Shown: positions 11,810-23,407 of the stretch, one piece after another
Numbering within the stretch: the stretch's first letter is position 1
Layout: each line of letters opens with the position of its first letter
Assembly (NCBI GenBank): GCA_024138015.1
Contig: JAMXBB010000006.1
Coordinates: 76,084,909 to 76,148,908, forward strand
From: Lumnitzera littorea
Lineage: Eukaryota; Streptophyta; Magnoliopsida; Myrtales; Combretaceae
Direction of reading: 5' to 3'
DNA: 64,000 nucleotides
Translations under genes and position numbers: made by a program
Notes under the pieces: generated by a model
What the model was told of the DNA's origin: nothing
What the model saw: the letters and a program-made list of their open reading frames with translations, nothing else
Databases searched by the model: none

Positions 11810-12460
11810 AATGTTCCAAAAGAGATCCAAAGCTTGCTAAATGAGTTTTCCGACTTGTTTCTTAAAGAACTACCCAAGGGACTACCACCAATTCGTAGCA
11901 TAGAGCATTGTATCGATCTATAGCCAGGCTCTGCCTTATCAAACTGACCTATATACAGGATGAACCTTAAGTAAGCTGTCGAGCTAACAAAGAAGAATGA
12001 AGGGTTCAGGTGGAGCAATCGAGCTAAGTGATGCTTTAAGGAGATCAAGGAGAAGCTCACCTTGGCCCTTATCCTATCACTACTAGATTTTGACAAGCCC
12101 TTCGAACTAAAGTGCGATGCATCGGGAGTTAGAATTAGTGCTATCTTGATGCAAGAACGACGGCCCGTTGCTTACTATAGTAAGAAACTAAGTAGCCTAG
12201 CCTTAAACTATTTTATGTACGAGAAGGAGTTGTACTCCCTTTTTCTGAGCCCTTACTGTTAGGCGACACTACTTACTGCTACGAAAGTTTGTTATTTACA
12301 CTGACCATGAATCATTGAAGCATTATGGGAGTCAGAACAAGCTTTCGAAGAGGCAAGCCAAATGGTTGAAATTCATGGAAGGGTTCCTGTACATCATTTG
12401 GCATAAGAAGGGGAATGCAAATGTGGTTGTCGATGCTCTGTCATGATGGCAAACTTTACT
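11810..12460 (+). pseudogene. RT N-terminus joined to RNase H; RT catalytic core deleted
   Basis: 11850-11990 reads DLFLKELPKGLPPIRSIEHC, then PIYRMNLK.AVELTKKNE, the entry to RT. At about 11995-12003 it passes directly to GFRWSNRAK and then LDFDKPFELKCDASGVRISA (RNase H start). The complete relative at 34500-35500 has about 720 bp more here, carrying the DNA-binding and YFDDILVYS core. RNase H then continues (RRPVAYYSKKLSSLALNYF, YTDHESLKHYGSQ, NVVVDALS) with stops. The deletion joint has AAGAAG on both sides in the relative. Confidence 0.85.
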
Positions 12461-12639
12461 GATCACCTTGCAAACAAAATTATTGGGATTCTCACTCATC
12501 ACGGAGCAGTATGCTACTAGCCCTCACTTTGGCCCCATTGTTGAACAATGTTGAGTGGGGGTAGTTGTTAGAGGATATTATTTTAAGGATGGCTATCTAT
12601 TCAAGGATTGCAGGTTATGATTCCAAATTGCTCCATACG

Positions 12640-13740
12640 AAAATTGTTGGTTCAGGAAGCTCACAACGGTGGACTTTCAAGCCATTTTAGGTAGGTTAAA
12701 ACAACAAATCTATTAAAGGAGAATTTTTATTAGCTAAGCTTAGCCAAAGATGTCCATAAGGTAGTCGGTCGTTGTGAAGTATGTAAGTAAGCTAAGGGGA
12801 AGGGAGAACCTCATAGAGAGTACATGCCTCTACCAATGCCTACCTTACCATGGGCCGACCTTAACATGGACTTTGCCCTAGGGCTACCCTAGACATCTAA
12901 AGGAAAAGATTCTATCTTTGTTGTAGTGCACCACTTCAGTAAGATGGCGCACTTCATTCCATGCCATCGAACTAACGATGCTCTATATATTGCTGATTTG
13001 TTTTTGTAAGAGATTATTCGACTACACGGAGCATCAAAGACACAAAATTCTTAAGCTATTTTTGGAAAACTCTTTGGAGAAGACTTAAGACTAAACTCAT
13101 ATTCAGCTCCAGTAGCCACCCTTAGACTAATGGCCAAACTAAAGAGGTAAACAGGATACTAAGTAATCTACTTAGAGTTGTCATGGGAATGAACCTACGA
13201 GATTGGGATCTGTGCTTACCCATTGTAGAGTTCGCATGCAATCGAACTATCCAAAGCACTACTAGGAAGACCCCATTCGAGGTCGTCTATGGCCTTAACC
13301 TTACCATTCCCTTGGACATGATCGATACCCCAATAGCTACTGAAGAAAGTCAATTCGGAGTAGACTAAGCTCAAGAATTACATGAGCTACACCAATCTGT
13401 CACAAGGAAGATTGCCAAGTTCAATCAGAGACAACAAGAGATTAGAAGTCGAGGTTGCTGAACTATTTCCTTCCAACTAGGAGACTTACTATGGGTTCAC
13501 CTCAGCCGAGAGCGATTTCCGCACTTAAGACGAAACAAACTATCTCCTCGAGCTGATGGCCTATTTAAGGTCTTGACGAAGATCAATCGCAATGCCTACC
13601 AGATCAAGTTGCTTGATGGCTATGGTGTCTCTTTTACTTTCATTATGTCCAATCTAATTGCCCATCAACTAATAGAAGACCCTGTGTGCGCTTCAGAAGA
13701 ACGAGCAGAAATCGCTTCAAATTTGAGGACAAATCTCTTT
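12640..13740 (+). pseudogene. CRM-like integrase, broken
   Basis: Integrase joins cDNA ends to target DNA. Seen in order: zinc-binding end (HNGGLSSHF, CEVCK.AKGKGEPHREYMPL), catalytic core (WADLNMDFALGLP, IFVVVHHFSKMAHFIPCHRT, DALYIADLF), then a frame-changed stretch to GQTKEVNRILSNLLRVVMGM and EFACNRTIQSTTRKTPFEVV. The C-terminal part has LLWVHLSRERFPHLRRNKLS and ADGLFKVLTKINRNAYQIKL, ending ASNLRTNLFN just before the 3' LTR. Stops and at least two frameshifts are present. Confidence 0.85.
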
Positions 13741-13754
13741 AACCCCTAAGCAGA

Positions 13755-14598
13755 TGATAAGAATCAACTCTTTAGACCGATCACAAGAAGCCGAGCTAGA
13801 AGACTTATAGGGCTCATATGGAAAATATTAACTTTAATCTATAGCCAAGACGGGGACTCCCATCCTAAATTGACCTCCTACTAACTTGTCTTTCAGATCT
13901 TCACGTGTGTCTAACATGCTTGTGCTCAATAGCGAAGTCCTAATCTAGAAGACAGTCCCGAACTAACCAAGCTAAGCTACTAACCTAACCTACTAGCGTC
14001 TGACTTCAAGATAGCTGACCTTTTTGCTAGGCTAATTGATTCTAGATCTGATCTAGATCAGGTCGACTCCTGACTCCCAACACTTCCTGCTTTTACCTAT
14101 GTATCATACTCCTAACATACAGCTATCAAGTGATACATACCTTTTAACATAACGCTCTAGAATAATTCTTTCCTTTCCATACTGGAGATTCTTTATCCTT
14201 TTTACCTCTTTTTAGTATAATTAATGTAACGTAATTGTAAAATACCCTTTTATCTTTTCATACGTGTAAAATAACACTAGTGGGTAAGTATATAAACCCT
14301 CACTTTCCTTGTATGCAAACAATCATCTAACTTTCAATATAGAATTATTCTCTTTGAGCAACCTTAGTGCTCTCGTTAACTCTCAACTCTTATCTATTCT
14401 CTTTAGTAAGGAGTAGTGGTGAGTGACCCTTCAATTTGAACCAATGTGTTATATCCAGCGAATTGTAGGCCAAGTAGGATCGAGTGGTGTGTCATATACA
14501 TTCGGTAGTTACTTAGACTTTGCTAGCTTTTCCTTTGTTCTTTTCTATTAGCTTCATTGTGGTGCTTTCTTCATGTATCTGACCTTGAGGATGCGTCA
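13755..14598 (+). repeat. 3' LTR of nested CRM-like element
   Basis: 844 bp, TGATAAGAATC...GATGCGTCA, equal in length to the 5' LTR. GTATT (14599-14603) follows as the second target-duplication copy. It carries the TATA box TATATAAAC at 14289-14297. The polypurine tract before it is poor. Confidence 0.9.
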
Positions 14599-14603
14599 GT
14601 ATT

Positions 14604-14714
14604 TATAAAGCACGAGTCGATACTTATACTCGAATGGACCATAGGAGTTGGGCTTAAGCCTTAATGTTATAGATTTAGGCCTTTAGCCTATTTTGCTAAA
14701 AATTGCTATCAACA
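14604..14714 (-). repeat. Left LTR of non-autonomous element, second piece
   Basis: It matches 20939-21049 ('gagtcgatactt.tactc.atgga.cataggagtt', 'ttaggc.tt.agcctatttt.ctaaaaa.tgctatcaa'). It continues the piece that stops at 8846. Confidence 0.8.
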
Positions 14715-14733
14715 CTTACCTCTACTCTCTTTG
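14715..14733 (-). promoter_or_regulatory. Probable polypurine tract of non-autonomous element
   Basis: The minus strand is purine-rich (AAAGAGAGTAGAGGTAAG) and directly abuts the LTR start TGTTGATAGC. It would prime second-strand synthesis and supports a minus orientation. Confidence 0.5.
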
Positions 14734-15999
14734 ACAACAAGTTTATCAAAGAAAGTATCTAGAGAGGTCAATTTCATTGGAGCTCTATAAAAGTTTGTAA
14801 TCTGGGGCTTAAAGAGGCTAAAATGCTTAGAGAAGTAAAGGCTTGAAAAGGCAAAAGTCAAGAGTGATTGGAGCACTTGTAGATATTTGTATGCCTAAAA
14901 AGGTAAGGGTCTAAAAAGGTAAGGAAAGCATGTAGGTCGTTTAAGCTGGGCATGACTTGTGCTAGGTAGAGCTGTAGATAGGTTAGTTGGCCTTAGTTCG
15001 TTAATGCATAGGACTTTGGACTTACTTACTCGTTGTCCATATAAATTGTAGGACTTAGAATATTTTACTTGTTGCCGCTTAAGGGCTTAAGGATTTCAAT
15101 TAGCTTGTTGTTTATTTATTTGACTTAGAGCATAGTGCTCATTGCTAGTTAATGGCTTAGAGTTTTTGGGTGGCTTGTTGTCTTCCTATTAGACTTTAGG
15201 GCGTCTGTGCCCTATCACTTTTAAGAGAGTTTAAGCCTCTATATCTTGTTATTCAAGTTTTTCTCTAGGCTTAGAGAATTACTGATATCCATTTCATGTC
15301 GTTTATTTAATATAGAATTTAGGAATTAACACTTTATTTGATTTACTCGTCACCCACGGTGGATATGGTTGAGCTACTATGGAGTTGCCCATTAGCAACT
15401 TAAAGTTACATAAGCTTAGAATGTGAGCGTTTATTTAGCCCTCGTTTGTTTTAGAGTTTTCACACTCATCTCTAAAGGAAGTAAAAATAAGTTAGCAAAT
15501 GACCGGATAACTCAAGTGTCGAATAGATGACAATTTATATTATCTAACTTGTCAAAGTTTAAATCATGAAGTGGCTTGAGGATAGACATAGCTTGATACA
15601 TAGTCAAATAAGAGTGTTAATAATAGGTTAACATGAAACTTAACATAGGACATGTATGTTTAATACATATTTCCTTAAGAAAGAAATAATAAATTACAAA
15701 AGGTAGAAGTAAAGTCTTACTCATCTTTTTATTGGAAGGGTTGGCACATGTAGTTTAAACACGATTTTATGGTGCTTGAAGTATTACTAACTATGTAGCT
15801 ATTCAAGAAAACATTCCAAGCTTAAAGATAGTTGTTCAGCTTTGGCTTCACAAAGCTTGGCACTTTTTTGAGCTTCTAAAGCTCTATAAAAATTAGAGCT
15901 CAACATGATAATGCTTGGATACTTGAACAACTTGGCTTTCGAGGACAATTGCAGTTCAACTTGGAACTTGGTTTAATTCGTAGCATTTGTAGCTTCTCC
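14734..15999. other. Non-coding interior of non-autonomous element, 3' part
   Basis: No gene. Repeated short phrases such as 'gcttgttgtc', 'ggcttagag' and 'aaaggtaag' occur but no array. No similarity to gag or pol that I can see in any frame. Confidence 0.6.
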
Positions 16000-18900
16000 T
16001 CAATATGCACCCTATAGGTAGGTTCGGCAGTTGATGTTTAAGGAAGTAGCTCGAAAAACCTGAGCATGAACTCAAGCTCGGATCAAGAGCTCATTTTTTG
16101 GTATTGTTGTGCTGCTCAATAATTTGGATACTCCATTGTTCTATCATTTGCAGCTTGAATCATCTCTTTATCGAGCTTAGGTGAAGTTTGAAGTGTCTAA
16201 ACTGGTGCTTGAATTCGCTTGCTTCCCAGCCGAACTTGGGGCTCAGCCTAAAGCAGCTTGGTTGATCAAATTGTCGTTGTTGGCGTGAATGTATTGCAAA
16301 TAGCAGTGGTTTGTTTGATGTGGAATTATTCAAATTGCTGAGTGGCTCGGCAAAGTGAAGTATACAGCCTCATTTTAGCACAATAGCTCGGCACAGCTCA
16401 CACTTGTAGATGATAGCTCCCCAAACATTACCTCGGCTTGAGCACTGAATTGCTCAGCATAGATTGGAGTTCAATGTGAATCGGAGCTCAACTTGAAGTG
16501 TTTGGAGCCTTTTCCTTGTTCAGAGTTTTACAAATTGATCGGCAAAATGATGTTATCATAGCTTGGCCTCTTGCATAATAGGAGCTCGGATGCACAGACT
16601 TTGGTTAAATAGCTCAACAATAATCTAGTTATTCACTCACAGCAACTCGCTGCAGTAGCACATACACTCAAAAATAACTTAACATGACTCTTAGCTCAAT
16701 TCAACAAAGCACTAGCACTCACGTGGCAGCTCAGTTATACTTCGCTAATTGGCTAACTCTTAGCGCTGTTCAACTCGGCAACTAATTCGTTATCTTGCTT
16801 GGCTTGCTTCAACTACTGAACTTAGGTCGGCACTTTGGACCTTGATTGTTGCATCTTGAGTGCTTGGCCTGCTTCAGCTTTGCACCAAAGAGCTTGGATT
16901 TCTTATAAGAAAGGGCGCTCAAATCAAATCGGAATTCAGCTCCCATGCTCAGAGGAGTTTGGCGAAGCTCCACAAAGCTCAAATGTTGTGTAAAATAATT
17001 CAAATTGAAGTGTTGAGCGTACAGTCGCTGTTGTCTTACCGTATTCTTGGTGACTCGGCACATTCAAGTAAAGAAGGTCAAGTTATCACCTACTTGGTCT
17101 TGCTTGCAATTGTGAACAGCCAAGTCGCAAGGAACTTGGTCAGAAAGAAGTCGGGTGGTGGATATAACAACTCGATCTGACCACGAGCTACTTGGATCGG
17201 ACTCAGTTCGATGCTTATGGAGCTTAGCTAGTTGCCATCCAAAAGCTTGGATAGACAATGTCAGCTCGAAAGGTATAATTCACAATTAAGAACGACAAGT
17301 GGCGATCATTCTCAAGCGACTTGGGTATTCGACTTGGATCTTGTTGGCATTGGAAGCTTGTTACGTTTGGAAGCTACTGTTGCGTTCACACGTTGGAGTT
17401 GTTTGGCACAATTCATTGCCTAATGATGAGCTCGGCATCCTTGAAGCAGCTCGGCACACTTGGAGTAGCTTAGCAAGTGCAAGAGACGGAGCTCTTATAG
17501 TTGTTCGGCACACGTGTGAGGGCTCAAAGATTTCCAAGAGTTATTTAGCTTCTGATAAGCCAAGTTATTGCTTTAATGTAGTTGTCACTTGTCCAAGATA
17601 ACACCCTCGGCACGTTGCACTTCTAATCTTCACTTGAAGCTCGGATCAGCACATCGGAAAGGAATTGAACTACTGCTGTCCTTAAGTCCTGCTCGGAGAT
17701 TATAGTTTAGATGGCGTAGGTCAGGCTTAGCACAGATGTAGAGCGGGTTGAATGGTTGGTTTGCTGTGCTTGAATCGACCTTAAAGTAAAGAAAGCAGCT
17801 GCTACTCACTGAGCTAAAAGGGTTGCACATGCTCAATTTTGCCCAAGTGTTTATCAATTCATACATGGAGAAGGACATGTCCAAGTGTAGGTAGCTATTC
17901 TGTGTAGTGGGAATCATAGTGCTCAACTTGCAACAGCTCAGGATAGTATGGCTTGAAATGAGAAGCTCGGCAATTTAAATAGTCTCCTACTCAGCATTGA
18001 TGCCTTGTTCGGCCAATAGATTACGTGGTTGCCATAAATAGTTCGATGACAATAGTTCGGCATTATTGCCGATGGATTGTAGACACTCCTACAGTAGTTT
18101 GGCATAGTTGTCATGGAATTGCTGCAACCGTTTACTATATAGAGTTGAAATTTTTTTTCATTTTTTTAATTATAAATAAATAGCTTACTCAGCTTCTTAG
18201 CTACTGTTGTAAGCCGATAGAAATAACTCGGTGTCAAAGCTCAGCATCATTTGCTCGGCATCTTAGTTCGTAGCAGCTCGTACTCAAGTACAGTCACCGA
18301 AACGGCACATGAGAGCTCGGAGCTTCAGCATGACGGATTGCTCTGCTTGGTCACAAAGTGCTTGGAGGACTGACTGCAGATCAGCTACATTGCGTGCAGC
18401 TTGGCTTCGGAGCATGGTCATGCTTAGGGAGAGCTCGGCATGAAGTGCAGATCAATGGGAAATATTTTAGACGGTTCGGCTTCAATGTTTGATTGCTGTT
18501 CATCTGGCCATGTCCAGCAATGGTGGTGATCTTATAACTGTCATTTTCAAGGGGCTGCTCGATCAAGAAAGACCCACATCCCGGCAGTGTTGCTATTGCA
18601 CATGGCTTTGCTCGGCAATGGAGCTCTGCTGCTGTCAAGAAGCCCTAGGAGTATGGATCGGCCGTTCAAAGCTTGGTTCTGGTCTGCTCCCTCTAGTTTT
18701 ATTTAAGGGTGATACTCAATCGACATGGTGTTGTTTCAAATCCAATGGAGTTTTGTTCTGTCACTTGAATGGCTTGCATGGACTGCTCTTATTTTCCATT
18801 TTCCCTGACCTGTCACCTGAATTGCTCGCATGGTCATGCCAGTGAGCTTGAAAAAGAAGACCTGACTTCATGGATGTGATGGCCATGTAATGATCCAATT

Positions 18901-19700
18901 TTCATATTAGTGGGAAAGCATGTGGCTCCACTACACAAAGCATGAAATTTATACAATCCAACTTTTTTCTTAAAAAAAAAGGAGTACAGTTAATCAATGA
19001 CACCACATCATAGAAAAAATTCTCATTTCGCCCCTCATTGAGAATCGTGGCTTGAACTTTGAAGGAACCATTTCTGTTCCAGATCGTCATCTTGATGTGA
19101 TGGCCAAATTCTTTGAGATACTGTTGTTTTTCTCGTCAAAATAAAAATGGATTTGTGTTGCAATGGAGCCTTCCTTAGAATTCTGTTCTCACCCTATCAT
19201 CCCAAGGGCAGACTTCGTAGGAACAAATACTACAGCACTTCCTAGCTCGGCTTGGCAGCAAATTTGTATAACTCGGACTTACACTAGTTCAGTTCGAAGC
19301 GGCCGCTTGGCCACTTGAGTTTACTGTACTTGCTCGGAAACGATGTCTAGCTCGGCAATCGTACTCCACCACTCGGTCTTGCAGCTCAGAAGAAAAGTCC
19401 ACCAATTGCTGCTGTACGACTCAGTATTTATAGACAACTCTAATTGATTTTCTCTTCAAGTGGGTGCTCGGATCTCGTCGTGTTTTGTCCAAAAACATAA
19501 CAGAGCTCGGCCAGTTCGCGTTTGATGGAGTGGATAGCTCGGCCAATTTGCTAAGACATGTCTTCGGCAAAATGGCAAGCAACTCAGTAAACAATTTGTG
19601 CGGTAATCTTTAGGTCGCTTCACTGCCGCACATATGGACATAGCTCGTTGTTGAGTTCGGTTCGGCCATAACTTCATAACATCTCAATAATTGAAGAAAC
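16000..19700. repeat. GCTCGGC-rich interior of non-autonomous element
   Basis: The heptamer GCTCGGC recurs, for example at about 16345, 16387, 17431, 17450, 17970, 18253, 18433, 18609, 19243, 19352, 19505 and 19536. Many one-base variants (CTCGGCA, TTCGGCA, CTCAGCA) lie between. Spacing is irregular, so this is not a tandem array. The segment is visibly less AT-rich than its surroundings, and that explains a crowd of 60-118-codon open frames on both strands, none with a recognisable motif, repeat or signal. It is the body of the element that could hold the packaging or dimerisation signal; that is inference. Confidence 0.6.
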
Positions 19701-20717
19701 ACATAGCACTTTGGCTCGGACTTGCATTGTCATCGGTTAATTCAACCTTCATCTTGTTTTCGTAAAACTTTCATTCACAAATATTTAGACCAAATCCAAA
19801 AGTAACTTCCCGGCGAGCGGTTAATGAATGAGTGACACTTGGCTTTATTTACTGCTATTGTGGTGGAGTCTAGGAAAAAGCTGCTTGTAATTAGGTACTT
19901 CGGCCATAAAGAGTTTCAAGTCAATATGCCAATTCAAGTAAAATTAAGTCAGCGAGGAGCTCAGTGATTACTACAAATATTTATTGGTTGTTCTTCGCTA
20001 GAGTTTCTTGGCTTATAGAATTACTTAGTTCCAGTTACCATACGGCTGTACTCGAAATAGTGCGCGTCAATAATTGTCTTCAACAAAATCCAGATAGCCG
20101 ACATCCAAGCCAATAAATAAATAACTACCACAAAGTGATATTTTCCGAAGCTTCTCTCGTGAATATTGCTAAGTGTCAACAATACTTGATGAAGTTGCAT
20201 CCTTCTTCACATTTCTTGAAATCATCATCCAAGTGACTCAAAACACCAGAGATATTATTAGCCTGATGCTAATGTTTCTTTGGGGAAAATTGGAGGTTGG
20301 TTGAAAAAGCAACATGGAGATTAAAAACCAAGCAATGACAATTATGAATTGCCAAAAGATAAAATCGCAATTACTCGAACATGTAAAATCATACGAAGAA
20401 AGCAACTATGAAACTTTTGCAAGGATAAACCATCATGCTTCTTCTCCCCTAGTTTCATGTATTTTCTTGATATGTGCAACATGGTAGTCTAACTCATAAA
20501 ATACATCCAAAAATTCGAAAGCAAAGTAAATGAAGCTATAGTGCTTTAGAAAATTGCAATCAAAAGTAACTTGATGTGGAAATGAAATTCAATTGAGTAT
20601 GATCAAGGAATCTAAAAAATAAAACATGGGACAAAATGCCACAGAATTCCATACTTTAGAAATTTCTTTCCAAACATTGATGGTCGATTAAGCTCTTTTT
20701 TCATTTTTATTCAATCA
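19701..20717. other. Non-coding interior of non-autonomous element, 5' leader side
   Basis: AT-rich, no gene and no motif array. It lies between the GCTCGGC-rich part and the right LTR. In the inferred orientation it would be the leader. Confidence 0.5.
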
Positions 20718-20737
20718 TTCTTATAAACAGTACCAAT
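20718..20737 (-). promoter_or_regulatory. Possible primer-binding site of non-autonomous element
   Basis: The minus strand reads ATTGGTACTG directly after the LTR end ..ATCAACA. Only TGGTA agrees with the initiator-Met type site, so it is either decayed or another tRNA. Confidence 0.3.
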
Positions 20738-21049
20738 TGTTGATTGGTAATTTTCGTTCCGATGCACAAACACCTACAAAATAAGAAAACGGCTACATGA
20801 GGTGTTGGAGGGTACTCCGGTGCGGTTATTTTGATGCTTAAGTTAGTCTTCTTGTCATGTAAATAGAATTGTTAAGTAATTATGGGAGTAAGAGAATGAA
20901 AGATAGAGTCCCCTTACCTAAGGGTCTTGTCTAGTATTTATAGAGGGGGAGTCGATACTTGTACTCAGATGGATCATAGGAGTTAAGCTTAAGCCTCAAT
21001 GTTACTAATTTAGGCTTTCAGCCTATTTTACTAAAAAATGCTATCAATA
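20738..21049 (-). repeat. Right LTR of non-autonomous element (undisrupted copy)
   Basis: 312 bp, and it shows the sequence of the left LTR without the nested CRM-like element (cttgtctagtattTATAgagg). Inverted ends TGTTGATTGG on the left and GCTATCAATA on the right. Confidence 0.75.
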
Positions 21050-22010
21050 ATGCACACAAAATATAGCATCACCAATTACTTACATAGTGAATCCAAACAA
21101 CATTTAGTCAATCACCCCAATTACGGATAAGAACATTCGCTATCTACTAATCAAATGTAAGTTGAGTACATTACATAGCAAACCCAAACAACATTCGGAC
21201 AATCACCCAAATCACAAGCAAGAATGTTCATTGTTTACTAATTAGATGTAAATCTATACTGTATATACGTAAATCCACTTACTTGGCTAACAATACGATC
21301 CTAACTTATTTGTTAGCAAGAACTTTCTTCTCTATGACTTTACCTAGCAAGACTAAGTATTTCTAAGGTCAATTATAGGTCACACTATGTACTTGCTTGT
21401 TGATTGTTAGTCCATCTTAAGCTAGTTCAGATTTAGTCTCTAAATTCAATTTTGATTTAACTCTTGAATTAGCTTTTACATTACCCCTTGATTTGGCTTA
21501 CTCTAAAATTCTTAATTAGGTACTTATACTAAAAAATGCTATCAATAATACTCACAAAATATAGCATCACCAATTACCTACATAGTGAATCCAAGCAACG
21601 TTTAGTCAATCAACCCAATCACGGATAAGAACATTCGCTATCTACTAATCAAATGTAAGTTGAGTACATTACATAGCAAACCCAAACAACATTCGGACAA
21701 TCACCAAAATCACAAGCAAGAATGTTCATTATCTACTATACCATATATATGCAAATCTACTTACTTGGCTTACAGTACGATCCTAACTTATTCATTAGCA
21801 AGAACTTTCTTCTCTACGACTTTACTTAGTAAGACTAGGTATTTCTAAGGTCAATTATAGGTCACACTATATACTTGCTTGTTGATTGTAAGTTCGTCTT
21901 AAGCTAGTTTTGATTTAGTCTCTAAATTCAATTATGATTTAACTTCAAAATCAGCTTTTACATTACCCCTTGATTTGGCCTACTCTAAAATTCTTAATTA
22001 GGTACCTATT
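21031..22010. repeat. Tandem direct duplication, units 498 and 482 bp
   Basis: 21031-21528 is repeated at 21529-22010 with few differences, for example around 'agtacattacatagcaaacc' and 'ttaccccttgatttggc'. Unit 2 has lost about 16 bp near 21735. The first 19 bp of each unit is the end of the right LTR, so the duplication happened after that insertion. An open frame at 21660-21848 is an accident of the repeat. No gene. Confidence 0.9.
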
Positions 22011-23300
22011 AACTTATATATATAGTTTATTGGCTAAAATCTTTCAATAGTATATCTGGTTCAATCTTCTAGATTCAACTTTCATAATAATACTTAAGTG
22101 TAATAGTTTATGAATGTGATTCTAAATTTGGTTATAACTCACCCAATAATTCATAATAAATAATAGAGACAGCATATTTCCAAAATTCTTGTTACAATAA
22201 TTTAGTATATATTATAGGAGTGTTACATAAAATTTTTCAATTCGAAACAACAAGATTTAATATTTTATAAAATTCAAACAAAATTCGTCGAAATAGGGCA
22301 TGTTCTTAAGCAAGTACCCTAAATCGATGTTATTTTAAGAAAATAAAATTACAAGATAAGAGTACATGTAAAATAATCAAGAAAAACTAAATTTCATAAT
22401 TTTCTAAGCTCATTTGTTATTTTTAGAAATTAAAACAAAATCTAACACAAAACTTACCTTTGTAGGTACACAACCGTCCAGCCATACTTCTGCCACCTAG
22501 TGTTGTCGGTCAAGCTTGTATCCTCCCCTATTGTTTAAGTCCAAAGCCTCACCTTGTTAGGTTTTGGTTTGCTATGGGAACCTAATTTCCCCTGTATTTA
22601 ATTTGAATTTTCTTAATTTTATTTTTTGCAAAATTTGTGTGTTTTCTTTCTTGAGAGGATTTCCCAATGTTTAAGTTTCTAAACTAACTAAGAATGGAAT
22701 GTGAATCTTCTTAGATTGATTCAAGGTCAGTTGGTGGTAGATTAGTGTAATCTACGTGTCCATTTGTTAGTTATTTAAACATTTTGTGGGAAATTCAACT
22801 TTATTTTCCCTTACCAACTTGTACATAAGGTAGTCTATTGCATTAGAAACATGCCAACCTAAATCTATGAAGTCCATGTAGGTTTGATATTTTCTTATAA
22901 TTTTCTATTAATTAATTACAATTTTTGATGATTATTTAGTATATTAATAATCTATTTATGTATTGGGTATATAACGTATATACTACGTGACTATATAATC
23001 ATGTTACATGTCATTTGACCCTTAAATATTATTTGTATACCTTAAATAATTTATCTCTAAGGATTTGTCACGCTTTAGAGCTCAAATGTCAAGTTCTCGA
23101 TAATTACCAAGCATACTTAGTAAACATATGTTTTATCTGAATTAAATATTATATATGATTTATTTTAAGAAATTGACCCTACTATGATCCTTCATCTAAC
23201 TTTTGTGACATTACATTAAAATTTGGCATAATTTGGAAATAGTTGTCTAAAAGCCCTATATTGTTCTGAATGGCCTAAATGTCCTAACTCATATTGGTTA
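22011..23300 (-). mobile_element. Tekay-type LTR segment
   Basis: 22220-22500 aligns with 50140-50360 of the bordered solo LTR ('aaaattcgt..aaatagggc', 'aaaaactaaatttcataatt', 'ctaa..tcatttgttatttttag'). 23160-23260 aligns with 51050-51120 ('aagaaattga', 'cttcatctaa'). Non-coding. It may be the distal part of the 5' LTR that starts at 6815. Confidence 0.55.
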
Positions 23301-23407
23301 GTTTAATGACTAAGGTACTTAACCAACTAGAGTCTCACTCCTATCTAGTCGTTCCCATAGATCATCTGTTGTTTGGAGCGCTATCCATATGATAAAAAAT
23401 GTTAGGC

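Larger units (their letters stand above)
8847..14598 (+). mobile_element. Complete nested CRM-like Ty3/gypsy element
   Basis: The two LTRs (8847-9690 and 13755-14598) are both 844 bp, start TGAT and end GATGC.TCA. The 5-bp target duplication GTATT is perfect (8842-8846 and 14599-14603). A primer-binding site follows the first LTR, and gag, PR, a deleted RT, RH and IN lie between in the usual order. The total, 5752 bp, is short because most of RT is missing. The uninterrupted target is visible at 20738-21049. It cannot move by itself. Confidence 0.9.
8646..21049 (-). mobile_element. Large non-autonomous LTR element (LARD-like) with nested insertion
   Basis: Two direct repeats bound a 6-kb interior. 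The right one is 20738-21049, 312 bp. The left one is 8646-8846 plus 14604-14714, also 312 bp once the nested element is removed. Each LTR is bounded by TGTTGAT...ATCAACA (TG mutated to TA at one end of each copy). Orientation is inferred minus because a purine-rich tract (minus strand of 14715-14733) abuts the left LTR and a TGGTA-containing site abuts the right LTR. The interior (14715-20737) has no gag or pol similarity. Flanks are CTACT on the left and ATGCA on the right, but ATACT after the duplicated LTR end at 21547, so a target duplication is only weakly supported. Confidence 0.65.

Noticed and set aside
16809..18845. Cluster of 60-118-codon open frames on both strands
   Set aside because: They overlap one another on opposite strands, have no shared motif, repeat or family, and lie in the less AT-rich interior of a non-autonomous element where stops are rarer.
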